From positions 200,685 through 264,684 of the forward strand of contig JAXLQU010000002.1 in the NCBI GenBank assembly GCA_046331425.1: 64,000 bases of DNA. The letters are read 5' to 3'. A model generated the notes under the pieces. That model did no database searches, had not been told where the DNA came from, and saw only the letters and a program-made list of their open reading frames with translations. The translations under genes were made by a program, and so were the position numbers. Shown in pieces: positions 51,854-60,787 of the stretch; within the stretch, counting starts at the first letter, position 1, and the number at the start of each line of letters is the position of its first letter. Source of the DNA: JANNUT01 sp046331425. Its GTDB lineage: Bacteria > Acidobacteriota > Polarisedimenticolia > J045.

Positions 51854-51871
51854 GCCAGCGTTCGGATCGCG

Positions 51872-53494
51872 TCAAACGGGAGCGGCCAGAAACGACAGGT
51901 CGGCGTTGAGCGTCTTCAGAGCCGCGACGATGCTTGTCTTGTCGACCGACTTGACGAACGCCTCTTCGGCGCTGATCAGGCCGCGCTTGGCGAGATCAAC
52001 CAAGGCATCGTTCATGGTGACCATGCCGTGCTTGCGCCCGGTCTGCATGATCGAAGGGATCTGGAAGGTCTTCCCCTCGCGAATCAAGTTCGCCACCGAC
52101 GGAATGCCGACCAGCACCTCGAGTGCGGCGATCCGACCGCCGCCGAGCTTCTTACACAATGTCTGCGCGATCACGCCTTTCAAAGACTCGCTCAGCATGG
52201 TGCGAATCTGCGCCTGACGATCGGAGGGGAACTGGTCGATGATCCTGTCGATCGTGGAAACGGCGGTCGTCGTGTGCAGCGTTCCAAACACCAGATGACC
52301 GGTTTCGGCGGTCTCGATCGCAATCGAGATCGTCTCCAAGTCGCGCATCTCTCCCACCAGAACGATGTCGGGATCTTCGCGCAAGGCCGCCTTCAGGGCG
52401 CGCTTGAACGACTGCGTGTGCACGCCGACCTCGCGCTGATTCACCAAACAAGTTCGGTTGTCGTGAACGAACTCGATCGGATCTTCGATCGTGATGATGT
52501 GATCGTGCCGAATGCGATTGACGTGATCGACCAACGCGGTGAGTGTCGTCGACTTGCCCGAACCGGTCGGTCCGGTCACCAACACCAGGCCCTTGGTCAG
52601 CTTGCAAAGGTCGAGAATGTGAGGCGAGAGCGATAGATCTTGCGCGGTGAGGATTTTCGACGGGATCACTCTGAAGACTGCTCCCGGACCTTTCCGGTCC
52701 GCGAAGATGTTGGCTCGGAACCGCGCTACGCCGGGAATCTCGTGAGCGAAGTCGGTGTCTTTGATCTCGTCGTACTCGCGGCGATTACGCTCCGGGATGA
52801 TCGGCTCCAACAGGGCGCGCATCGCCTCTGGCGCCAGCTCGGGCCATTCCTCGATCCGTTGGATCTCGCCGTCGATTCGCAGGATCGGCCGCTCTTCACT
52901 GGAGAGGTGGAGATCAGAGCCTTTGCGCTCGACCAACATTCGCAACAGCGATTCGATCCGCGCCGCATTCCCGCTCGAGCCAGTCGTTGCCGGCGATGCT
53001 GCAGGATTGGGCCTGGGGGGAACTGTCGTTGCGATGATCACCGGAGCCGTCGGCGGAGTCGTCGCGGCACTCGGCTCCGCAATCGCAGCCAAGGGTGTCG
53101 GTGACGCGCTGGTGGCTACCGGCATCACGCTTGCGCGCGGCGCGGCGGGTTCAGCGCCAGTCATCCGCGGGATCTCTTGTGGAGCGTCCGGTCGGAAACG
53201 AGCGGTCAGTGTGGGCCCCTCGATCTCGAGTTCGACGACCAGCGGCGCGAGACCCGGCCGGCTGACACGACCGCGTGCTGTTCCAGTTTGTTGCACACGT
53301 GCGATCAAAGAAACATCGATGATCTCGCCGAGCAAGACCAGCAATTGATCGAGTGTCGGTTGTGCCTGACTGGCGGGGCGCTCTCCATCAGGAAACAAAA
53401 ACGTCGGGCATTGGTTCGAGACCAGACGCAGCTCGTGCGCACCGCGCTGCAGTAGCACCTCCAAAAAGCGATCTAACTGTGCCACGACCGTCAT
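51872..53494 (-). CDS. pilT: PilT-like twitching-motility ATPase with duplicated N-terminal domain
   Basis: This 540-residue protein is much longer than PilT (about 345). Residues 178-540 are a complete PilT: DLHLSSEERPILRIDGEI, Walker A GPTGSGKST (308-316), the Asp box IITIEDPIEF, Walker B DPDIVLVGEMRD and the His box TGHLVFGTLHTT. Residues 1-105 look like a diverged second copy of the N-terminal PAS-like domain, joined by an Ala/Pro/Thr-rich linker (106-175). It should power pilus retraction or a related secretion motor. A GTG/ATG choice remains at the start: GGGAG abuts the ATG, and another ATG lies 16 codons upstream. Confidence 0.88.
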   Translation of the reverse strand: MTVVAQLDRFLEVLLQRGAHELRLVSNQCPTFLFPDGERPASQAQPTLDQLLVLLGEIIDVSLIARVQQTGTARGRVSRPGLAPLVVELEIEGPTLTARFRPDAPQEIPRMTGAEPAAPRASVMPVATSASPTPLAAIAEPSAATTPPTAPVIIATTVPPRPNPAASPATTGSSGNAARIESLLRMLVERKGSDLHLSSEERPILRIDGEIQRIEEWPELAPEAMRALLEPIIPERNRREYDEIKDTDFAHEIPGVARFRANIFADRKGPGAVFRVIPSKILTAQDLSLSPHILDLCKLTKGLVLVTGPTGSGKSTTLTALVDHVNRIRHDHIITIEDPIEFVHDNRTCLVNQREVGVHTQSFKRALKAALREDPDIVLVGEMRDLETISIAIETAETGHLVFGTLHTTTAVSTIDRIIDQFPSDRQAQIRTMLSESLKGVIAQTLCKKLGGGRIAALEVLVGIPSVANLIREGKTFQIPSIMQTGRKHGMVTMNDALVDLAKRGLISAEEAFVKSVDKTSIVAALKTLNADLSFLAAPV

Positions 53495-53627
53495 CTCCCG
53501 TCGCACCAGACAGAGGGGCAGACTGAAATGTAGGTCGCGCATGCAACAGGGAAAGCTCCCAGCGGCGTGAAGTGAAAAGCGAGGTTAAGATCCGCCGTCC
53601 CGAATCGAAACACGAAAGGAGAACTCG

Positions 53628-54227
53628 ATGAGCCGCAACGCCATAGTCACTGCCGCGCTGATGGGGTTGGCAACCCTACTGCCGGCCCTCGCCGCCGATG
53701 ACGCGAAGAAGGTGTCCGACGTGTACAAGGTCAAATTCGAAACCAGCAAAGGGGATGTCATCGTGGAAGTCCATCGCGACTGGTCCCCGATTGGTGCCGA
53801 CCGTTTCAAGGAGTTGGTCGAAGCCAAGTTCTTCGATGAGTGCCGCTTCTTCCGAGTGGTGCCCAACTTCGTGGTGCAGTTCGGCATCAACGGCGACCCG
53901 CAAACGAACGTTACGTGGCGCGCCAAGCAGATCGCTGATGACCCTGTCAAGGAAAGCAACAAGCGAGGCTACCTCACATTTGCAACCTCGGGCGCCAATA
54001 GCCGCACGACTCAGTTGTTTATCAATCTGCGGGACAACGCAGGACTCGACCGCCAGGGCTTCTCTCCATTCGGCAAGGTAATCGAAGGCATGAACATCGT
54101 CGATGAACTGTTCTCCGGCTATGGGGAGACACCGAACCAGCAGAGAATCCAAGCGGAAGGGAACGCCTATCTGACTCAGACGTTCGCCAAACTCGATTAC
54201 ATCAAGACGGCGCGAATCGTGCCGTGA
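53628..54227 (+). CDS. Periplasmic cyclophilin-type peptidyl-prolyl isomerase
   Basis: This 199-residue protein has a signal peptide (to ALAA, about 22) and a cyclophilin domain with VKFETSKGDVIVEV, FRVVPNFVVQFG, LTFATSGANSRTTQLFINLRDN and FSPFGKVIEGM. It catalyses proline isomerisation in exported proteins. AAAGGAGAA precedes the ATG, and a strong hairpin follows the stop. Confidence 0.93.
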   Translation: MSRNAIVTAALMGLATLLPALAADDAKKVSDVYKVKFETSKGDVIVEVHRDWSPIGADRFKELVEAKFFDECRFFRVVPNFVVQFGINGDPQTNVTWRAKQIADDPVKESNKRGYLTFATSGANSRTTQLFINLRDNAGLDRQGFSPFGKVIEGMNIVDELFSGYGETPNQQRIQAEGNAYLTQTFAKLDYIKTARIVP

Positions 54228-54256
54228 TCGCGTTTGGCTCTTGGTCTGCAAGAAGC

Positions 54257-54288
54257 AAAGGGCGGCCGCAAGGCCGCCCTTTCGTTTC
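54257..54288. terminator. Bidirectional Rho-independent terminator
   Basis: AAAGGGCGGCC and GGCCGCCCTTT form an 11-bp perfect stem around GCAA. It lies between the converging cyclophilin and porin genes. The AAA/TTT ends make it usable on both strands, though the T-tract is short. Confidence 0.8.
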
Positions 54289-54311
54289 GTCGCTCGTTGA
54301 AAGAAATCAGA

Positions 54312-55694
54312 TCAAATGTAGAACGTCAGCATCGCGTACCACACGGGCGATTTTCGATAGATCACACCCTCGCGGCCGAAGAACAGGCGCTGCTGAATGA
54401 CCGGAGTGCCCAGTCCTGGATCCGGAACATAGATCTTCAGTCTGTCGAGCACCTCGTTCTTGATCTCGGTTTGAGTCCAGGAGAAGTGCATCTTCATGTT
54501 GTGTTCGCGAAAGTAGTAATTGAAGCCCAAACCCCACTGCCGGGTCCGCTCGGATCCCCACACCAGATTGGGCGGGGCCGAGGGCTTGAACACCGAATTG
54601 CCGAGTCCATCGGGGCCAAGTGGCGGCGCAATGAAACCCGGGTCGGTCTGCTTGAGCAACGAGTAGCGGCCGACGACTTCGACCTTCTCATTGAACAAAA
54701 ACCATCCCGCATCGGCCGCGGCTGCGGTGATCTCCTTATCGTCGGTGGTGCCGGAGATGTCGGTCAGCAGTCCATCTTCGATCGTGTGTCTCTTCCAAGA
54801 GGTGGTAATCGAAAGGTCGCGCGTTCGCATGGCGGCAAACAACTCGAAGGCCGAACGATTGGTGTTGTCGAAGACGCAGTTGGCAGTGGTGCCGATCAGG
54901 CAGCTCCCACCCGTTTCTTCGGAGACCAGGCCGCCTACCTGATTGCTGATCCACCCGAAGCCAACGGTGTATGCGGTGTCGTCGGAGTGCAAGGCCGAGG
55001 TGCGGTCATCGCCGAAGCCGTCCTTGTTTTGATACTCGACGCGCAGTGATGTGAGTTTCCCGTTGTTGTCGTCTGGGATGTTGCTGCCGGCGCCGTTTTG
55101 GATCGCAAGCCGCGCCAGCCAGTGCCCCTCGGGACTGCGCCAACCGGCGAGCGCTCCGAGATCGTAGCCCGGTGACAGCGAGGCAGCGATGGGCAACTCG
55201 CCGAACTGGAGCTTCCAGGGGGCTGCCAACACGAAGAGATCGAATGGCGCCTTGAACTGACCGACCTGTCCATAGAAACCAGTGTCGTTGCCAAGCTTGA
55301 TGTAGCCGTCGAGCAGACGCGGCTTTGTTTCGTCACCGTACAACTCGGATTCGAGTTTCCACGTCAGCCAGGGTTTGTAGGCCTTGCCGTTGAACATCGC
55401 TCGCACGCGCCGCATCCGAAACGAACCGATTCCGGATACCTCGGTGCTCTTCGCGTCCGGGATCTCGACGCGATCGCCAATCCATGCGTAGAGGTCGCCC
55501 GCGAAGTCTGTCCGCTGGCTCGAGTAGGTGCCCCGCACCTGGGTCAAGAAATGCGCTTCGAGCGTGTAGTCGGTGCCTTCGCCGAGTTTGAAACCGTCTT
55601 TGCCGGCAGTTGCCTCACCAGCGGCGGCCAGGCCAACCGCGAACGTGCCAGCCAAGAGCAGCGATGAAACGTACTTGAACGAGTGTTGCATCAC
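54312..55694 (-). CDS. Phosphate-selective-porin-like outer-membrane porin (paralogue 1)
   Basis: This 460-residue protein has a signal peptide (to LAAAGEA, about 27) and an OprO/OprP-like barrel: FRMRRVRAMFNGKAYKPWLTWKLESEL, YIKLGNDTGFYGQVGQFKAPFDL, LARLAIQNGAG, RSAFELFAAM, and a C-terminus in FYI. It is the last of three tandem paralogues and the most diverged of them. It probably allows passive entry of anions or other small solutes. The start is one of two adjacent ATGs. Confidence 0.88.
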   Translation of the reverse strand: MMQHSFKYVSSLLLAGTFAVGLAAAGEATAGKDGFKLGEGTDYTLEAHFLTQVRGTYSSQRTDFAGDLYAWIGDRVEIPDAKSTEVSGIGSFRMRRVRAMFNGKAYKPWLTWKLESELYGDETKPRLLDGYIKLGNDTGFYGQVGQFKAPFDLFVLAAPWKLQFGELPIAASLSPGYDLGALAGWRSPEGHWLARLAIQNGAGSNIPDDNNGKLTSLRVEYQNKDGFGDDRTSALHSDDTAYTVGFGWISNQVGGLVSEETGGSCLIGTTANCVFDNTNRSAFELFAAMRTRDLSITTSWKRHTIEDGLLTDISGTTDDKEITAAAADAGWFLFNEKVEVVGRYSLLKQTDPGFIAPPLGPDGLGNSVFKPSAPPNLVWGSERTRQWGLGFNYYFREHNMKMHFSWTQTEIKNEVLDRLKIYVPDPGLGTPVIQQRLFFGREGVIYRKSPVWYAMLTFYI

Positions 55695-55705
55695 CTCTAC
55701 CTCCC

Positions 55706-56983
55706 TCAGATGAAGAAGCTGAGCATCGCGCGCAGCCCCTTCGACGTGCCTTCGTTCACGCCCTTCAGGACGTCGCCGTCATCGTCGAACCGATCTTCGA
55801 ACTTGAAACCGTCCTGACCGAAGTCGACCTGCAGCTTGAGGTTGTTATTGAGGAAGTAGCGGTTCACGCCGATCCGCCATTCCTTGTCGGTACGGTCGCT
55901 GACGATCGGAGGCAGAAACGGCAGTTCCGGATCGAAGAACGCGAGCGAATCGTCGTACTTGATCTGGCCGTAACGAGCCGCCAACTCCCAGCCATTGCAA
56001 ACGAAGAAGCCGAAATCGACGTTCCAGTAGGTGATCCCCAGATCATCCGATCGCCCCTCGGATGTGGTGCGGCCAGCCTCGATCGTCCATTTCTGGATCG
56101 TCGCATTCGCCTGCCAGCGACTACCACGCAGGGCGCCGAACAGCTCGAACGCAGAGCGACCCACCGTGTCGTAGCTGCATTTTTTGTCGACGCCCGGTTC
56201 GCAACTGTTATCGCCGTCATCCGGTGTGTCGCCCACCAGTGGTCCGGTGCTGTTGTCGGTATAAGCAACTCCCGTCGTCCAGCGCAGCCCTTCGGCGCGA
56301 TCGACAGCCGTCGCCTTGTAGTCGAATCCGCCGGCGTTTTGGAACTCCAAGCGCGCCGTCGTGAGCAACCCGTCGTCGGAGTTGCCGGTACTGTTCTCGC
56401 CGTCACCATTCTGGACCGCGATGGTCCAGTGGAATCGCTGGTTCGAGGCACTCCCAAAGTACGCAACGCCAAGGTCGCGTCCCGGTGAAAACTCATCGGT
56501 CCCAACCGGATTCTCGACAAAGGTCTGATCGCGTTCCGAGAACAACTGGAACAGATCGAACGGCGCACGGAACTGACCAAACTTGAAGTTCACGCCGTCC
56601 TTCAACAGCGTCGCCACGTAGGCGTCCTTCAGCACGGCATCGCCGTCACCGAAGTCAGCTTCGAGTTTCCAGTGCAGCCACGGTTTGAACGCTGTTCCAC
56701 CAAACACGGCCCGCGCGCGACGCACTGTCGTGTCCCACTTGGGGTCGATCTCGGTCGATGTGGCGCCGATGGCGTCCCACAGATCGCCCGTGAAGTCGAT
56801 GTTGGACTTCAGGTACTCCGCCTTGCCTTGGATCCAGAACTCGGTTTCCAAGGTGAAATCGCCTTCCTTGATGAAAAACCCCTTCTTCTCGTCTTTGCCG
56901 GCTTCGCCGGCGAACGCCACGGCGGAGAGCAGGATCGTCGCCACCGCCGCCCGGCCGAGCCAACGGATTGCTCGCGAATTCAT
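55706..56983 (-). CDS. Outer-membrane porin (paralogue 2)
   Basis: The ATG at 56983 opens a signal peptide (VAFAGEAG) behind a GGAGGAG site. This 425-residue barrel shares blocks with its neighbours: GFFIKEGDFTLETEFWI, RRARAVFGGTAFKPWLHWKLE, FGQFRAPFDL, WTIAVQNGDGEN and RSAFELFGALRGSRWQA. It has a Cys pair in DNSCEPGVDKKCSYD, also seen in paralogue 3, suggesting a disulfide-closed loop. It ends in FFI. Confidence 0.9.
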   Translation of the reverse strand: MNSRAIRWLGRAAVATILLSAVAFAGEAGKDEKKGFFIKEGDFTLETEFWIQGKAEYLKSNIDFTGDLWDAIGATSTEIDPKWDTTVRRARAVFGGTAFKPWLHWKLEADFGDGDAVLKDAYVATLLKDGVNFKFGQFRAPFDLFQLFSERDQTFVENPVGTDEFSPGRDLGVAYFGSASNQRFHWTIAVQNGDGENSTGNSDDGLLTTARLEFQNAGGFDYKATAVDRAEGLRWTTGVAYTDNSTGPLVGDTPDDGDNSCEPGVDKKCSYDTVGRSAFELFGALRGSRWQANATIQKWTIEAGRTTSEGRSDDLGITYWNVDFGFFVCNGWELAARYGQIKYDDSLAFFDPELPFLPPIVSDRTDKEWRIGVNRYFLNNNLKLQVDFGQDGFKFEDRFDDDGDVLKGVNEGTSKGLRAMLSFFI

Positions 56984-56997
56984 GTCTGCTCCTCCGC

Positions 56998-58218
56998 TCA
57001 AATCTGGAAGGCCAGCAGGAATCGCAGGCCCTCGGTGGTCAGATCCTGTGTACCGCTGGCGCCCAAATAATCGACGTCGTCGCTGGCGGTCCACTGACCG
57101 TAGTCCACGGTGAATTTGAAGTTGTTGCCCGAGAAGTAATGGCTGTAGCCGACGCGCCACTCGTCGTTGCTATCGGTGACGCTGCCGCCATCGCCGTCGT
57201 ATGCCGCGTCGCTGAACTCCCATTGGCCGATGCGCGCGAGGAGCTCGTCACGCTCCGAGACAAAAAAACCGAAGTCCAGATTCCAATAGCGGAAATCTGC
57301 ATCGCTAAGGTTTCCGTCCTGGTCGAGGCGACCGTCTTCGAACGTCCACATCTGCAGTGACGTGGTGGCTTGCCAGCGCTTGCCGCGCACCGCGCCGAAC
57401 AACTCGGCGGCCGTACGATCGACCGTGCTGAACGTGCACTTGTCGTCGACACCGAGTACGCAATCGCCGGTGACGTTGCCGCTCAAGCTACCCTGCGGAT
57501 TGCGCATCAACGCCAAGCCCACCGTGTAGTTGAGCTTGTCGGGGTGATCGATGGCGGTCATCTTGTACGCATAGCCACCCTCGTTCTGAAACTCTACGCG
57601 GACGGTCGTCATGAACTTGTTGTTGTCGTTTTCTGGCTGGTTGTCGCCGTTGCCGTTCTGCACGGCAGCTTTCCAGTTGAAACGTTTGTTCTCGGTGCTG
57701 CCGTAGTACATCACACCGACGTCACGGTTGCGTGGCCACAGAAACTCTGTGCCTCCGGGTCGTTCGGTGAAGTTGCCATAGCTGGCGGATGTCAACTTGT
57801 AGATATCGAACGGCGACTTGAATTGCCCGATGCGCCATCCGTTCTTCGGCGACGTTTCGATCTGCACCCATGCGTCGCGGATTCGCGATTGGCCCTTCCC
57901 GAAATCGGTCTGGAGTTTCCAACTCAACCAGGGGAAGAACGCCTTGCCGCCGAAGATCGCTCGCGCGTGCTTGATGCGGAATTCGAGTTTGGGATCGATC
58001 TCCGTGTTTTCGAAGCCGGAGAACAGCTCGCCACTGAAGTCGTACTTGGACTGCAGGTAATCGGCGCGCATGTGGACCCAGAACTCGGTCTCGAGGGTGA
58101 AGTCGCCATCCTTGACGAAGAAGCCTTTGTCCTCGGCCTTACCAGCCTCCCCGGCCCATGCGAGCAGGGGAATGGCCCACACGCCAGCCACGGCGAGGAT
58201 ACGGGTCAGCTTGCCCAT
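56998..58218 (-). CDS. Outer-membrane porin (paralogue 3, first of the operon)
   Basis: This 406-residue protein has a signal peptide (to LAWAGEAG) with AGGAGAG before the ATG. It is closely similar to paralogue 2 (GFFVKDGDFTLETEFWV, IKHARAIFGGKAFFPWLSWKL, GQFKSPFDIYKL, WKAAVQNGNGDNQPEN, AELFGAVRGKRWQA) and has a matching Cys pair (GDCVLGVDDKCTF). The 220 bases upstream hold no gene, and no regulatory signal is recognised. The three porins are 11-14 bases apart, so they form one transcript. Confidence 0.9.
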   Translation of the reverse strand: MGKLTRILAVAGVWAIPLLAWAGEAGKAEDKGFFVKDGDFTLETEFWVHMRADYLQSKYDFSGELFSGFENTEIDPKLEFRIKHARAIFGGKAFFPWLSWKLQTDFGKGQSRIRDAWVQIETSPKNGWRIGQFKSPFDIYKLTSASYGNFTERPGGTEFLWPRNRDVGVMYYGSTENKRFNWKAAVQNGNGDNQPENDNNKFMTTVRVEFQNEGGYAYKMTAIDHPDKLNYTVGLALMRNPQGSLSGNVTGDCVLGVDDKCTFSTVDRTAAELFGAVRGKRWQATTSLQMWTFEDGRLDQDGNLSDADFRYWNLDFGFFVSERDELLARIGQWEFSDAAYDGDGGSVTDSNDEWRVGYSHYFSGNNFKFTVDYGQWTASDDVDYLGASGTQDLTTEGLRFLLAFQI

Positions 58219-58439
58219 CCGAACTCTCCTTTTCTGCGTGCAGAGCTGCGAGCCTGGCCGCACTCGGTGCGACACGCGAGGCGCCTTCACGGGGCGGGAC
58301 GCTCGGCGAACATCTCTGATGGTTCCGATCTCACTGGTCGCGCGAAACCGGCGCGAGAACATAACCAAACGGGAAGGCGGGCGCAATCAAAGCCTGCCGA
58401 CGCCTTTCAATCGATTTCAGGGAGGGGCAGGAATCCGCG

Positions 58440-58784
58440 TTACGCGGTGATGTCCAAGTACAGCCCTGAGCCGTCCATCGGGCCGGCGGCAATCAACGGG
58501 ATCGCTCTGCCCCGAGACGTATAGCGCAGTGTCGGGGGTTGTTCGGCGAGCAGTTCACGCGGACCGCGATGAGCCGAGCGCCGGGTGCGGCTGAATTCTG
58601 GCCGGCCCGCCACATCGGTGTGCGGCATCGTCGGGTCCTCGGGATGACCCACGGGGCCGGACCTTCCCGACCCCGGTTCATCGCCCCATACGGCGCGCAC
58701 CCCCCAACGGACAGAGGCAGGTCCATCCGCTGCGAGGTTCAGCGGCCGGCGCTCGTAAACGGCTTCGACACGAATCGGGGACAT
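58440..58784 (-). CDS. Hypothetical small protein (doubtful)
   Basis: A 114-codon frame stands alone in the 674-base stretch between the porins and the next gene. Its composition is not extreme (mixed hydrophobic and charged residues, VRWGVRAVWGDEPG, LIAAGPMDGSGLYLDI), but there is no recognisable domain or strong ribosome site and an overlapping frame exists on the other strand. Otherwise this stretch holds nothing I can name. Confidence 0.3.
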   Translation of the reverse strand: MSPIRVEAVYERRPLNLAADGPASVRWGVRAVWGDEPGSGRSGPVGHPEDPTMPHTDVAGRPEFSRTRRSAHRGPRELLAEQPPTLRYTSRGRAIPLIAAGPMDGSGLYLDITA

Positions 58785-58892
58785 GCGGCTCCGGCGGCAA
58801 TCTAGGCCGATGGACAGTCGCGGGCCAGCACGAAAACGAACGGAGAGTGCGCCAGTTGCCGGGAGCGCAGAGAATCAGCGCTCGGAGGTGAT

Positions 58893-59594
58893 GTGAACAG
58901 AAGACTCTGGTGGCTCGCTCTTGCTACGAGTTGTGCCGGGCTCGGATACGCTGCCGGCCCTGCGACCGATCTATCACCGGGCCGGCTGCGCGGGGAGGTC
59001 CGCGACTCGGAACGCGCCCAGCGTCTGCCCGGAGCCGCTATGTTCGCGGCTTCAGAAAGCCTCTCCGTGCTGGGGATCACGACCAGCGATGCCAAGGGGT
59101 TTCTGGCCCTCGATGGGTTACCCAGCGGCCGGTATCGGGTGATCGCTACGGCGGCTGGTTTCACGACCACCGCCGTGACCGCGGTCAGTGTCGGTGGCCC
59201 GTTTCGTGCGGTCGTCGACCTTCCGTTGAAACGCGGACTCGAGCAGCCGGTCGAGTTGGTACTGGGTCCAGGTGAAGGGAGCCAAACCCAGCTCTCGATT
59301 GAGATCACCGATGACTCGGGGAAACCGCTCGCGGGCGTTTCGGTTCGATGCGAGCCGGTCGCGCACCGCGCCGACCCCGCCGAAGGACGAACGCAATCCG
59401 ACGGCCGGTTGACGCTGGGGCCATTGGTTGCGGGCGGCTGGAAACTCACGGTCGCACGCGCCGGGTGGACTCGCCTGGTGGTCCCCAGCGTCGCATGGCC
59501 ATCGGGAGAACTGCGGGTCGTTGCGCGATTGATCCCGTCGGGCGATTCGAAACCCCCGATTGGAGAACTGCTGCCACCGGGCGAGATCCAGTAG
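58893..59594 (+). CDS. Secreted carboxypeptidase-regulatory-like (Ig-fold) protein
   Basis: This 233-residue protein starts at GTG behind GGAGGTG. It has a signal peptide (to GYAAG), then two beta-sandwich repeats: GEVRDSERAQRLPGA-ITTSDAKGFLALDGLPSGRYRVIATAAGF (about 33-100), and SIEITDDSGKPLAGV-TQSDGRLTLGPLVAGGWKLTVARAGW (about 133-205). Both are carboxypeptidase D regulatory/transthyretin-like folds used in surface proteins. It is convergent with the VWA gene and probably has a related envelope role. Confidence 0.8.
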   Translation: MNRRLWWLALATSCAGLGYAAGPATDLSPGRLRGEVRDSERAQRLPGAAMFAASESLSVLGITTSDAKGFLALDGLPSGRYRVIATAAGFTTTAVTAVSVGGPFRAVVDLPLKRGLEQPVELVLGPGEGSQTQLSIEITDDSGKPLAGVSVRCEPVAHRADPAEGRTQSDGRLTLGPLVAGGWKLTVARAGWTRLVVPSVAWPSGELRVVARLIPSGDSKPPIGELLPPGEIQ

Positions 59595-59611
59595 CGCCGG
59601 ATCGGTCGGCG

Positions 59612-60787
59612 CTAAGGTTCGGTCGTGGCGAAGTAGCCGCTGCGGTGACGCACGTCGAACTTGCCGTCCCGCACGATCTTCACGCCGATACGCCGGAATT
59701 TTCCGTCGGGTGCGATGTGACTCGAGGTGTACACCAGTTGATAGAGTCCTCGCAGCTCGGCTGCAATCGCCTCGTATGTCTCCGCCAACTCTTCCACCTT
59801 GGAAACGAAGTAGGCGCGCCCGCCGGTGTCCTCCGCCAGGTGCGATAGCGCACTGCGTCCCGTTCCACCCACGCCGGCGCCCAAAGCGATCGCGTAGATC
59901 GAGACCTCGTTGCGTTTCGCTTCGTCGATGATGCGATCGAGCGTGACCTTCGACTCGGTATCGTCGCCGTCGCTGAGAATGATGAACGCGGCGCGATCGT
60001 AGGGGAGTTTGCGAATGACACGAAACGCGGCGTGCACCGCGTCGTAGAGGGACGTTCCGCCTACCGCGCGAGTCCCTTTGATGCTGACGCACAACTCCTT
60101 GCGGTCGGAGGTTGCCGCTTGGCGCAGCGTGACCTGTTCGTCGAAATCGATGACGAACGCTTGGTCGGCGTCGGTGAGTGCATCGACGAAGCGGCATGCG
60201 GCGGTCTGTGCGTCGAGCATCTGCTCCAGCATCGAACCGGAACTGTCGATCAGGATCCCGGCCAGAATCGGGCGCGTTTCGCGGGTCACCGACACGATCT
60301 TCTGGATGGTGCCGTCCTCGGTGACCTCGAAATCTTTCTCGGTGAGATCGCCGACGAAGGCGTTGCGGCCATCGCGGACCGAGACATTGAGCAACACCCG
60401 TTGCACGTCGACGACATCGGCAAAGTCCAGGGCACGCGTGACGACGAAGTCGCTGACGCTGAGGCCCTGCTTGTGAACCGCGATCACCTTGATGACGTGA
60501 GCCGCCGGCTTGCGGCCGAAATCGTGCACGACCTGGTACGGCGGTTCGCTGTCGGAGAACAGCAGCGCATCATCGAGATAGAAGTCGACGCGCTCGACGT
60601 CGCTTTCCGCGCGCGCGGAGACCTCGGCCTTCAAGACGGTTTCGCCGATCAGCGCCTCGCCGGAGACCGGTGTGGTGAGTTTGACTTTGAACCCGCGTCG
60701 CGATGTCAGGTCCTGTCCGAACGCTGCGGTAAGAAACAGCAAACCGGTTGCAATGATCGGCAACCATCGGCGGCGCGGCGATCTCAT
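59612..60787 (-). CDS. Secreted VWFA-related domain protein
   Basis: This 391-residue protein has a signal peptide (to AAFGQ, about 24). An Ig-like region (25-120; VDFYLDDALLFSDSEPPYQV) precedes the VWFA-related domain found mainly in Acidobacteria, with MIDAS motif IDSSGSM and ILSDGDD and the family segment FEVTEDGTIQKIVSVTRE. It binds a divalent metal and mediates protein contacts outside the cytoplasm. The ATG overlaps the TPR gene stop (ATGA). It is the last gene of the mtaB-Trx-TPR-VWA chain. Confidence 0.88.
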   Translation of the reverse strand: MRSPRRRWLPIIATGLLFLTAAFGQDLTSRRGFKVKLTTPVSGEALIGETVLKAEVSARAESDVERVDFYLDDALLFSDSEPPYQVVHDFGRKPAAHVIKVIAVHKQGLSVSDFVVTRALDFADVVDVQRVLLNVSVRDGRNAFVGDLTEKDFEVTEDGTIQKIVSVTRETRPILAGILIDSSGSMLEQMLDAQTAACRFVDALTDADQAFVIDFDEQVTLRQAATSDRKELCVSIKGTRAVGGTSLYDAVHAAFRVIRKLPYDRAAFIILSDGDDTESKVTLDRIIDEAKRNEVSIYAIALGAGVGGTGRSALSHLAEDTGGRAYFVSKVEELAETYEAIAAELRGLYQLVYTSSHIAPDGKFRRIGVKIVRDGKFDVRHRSGYFATTEP

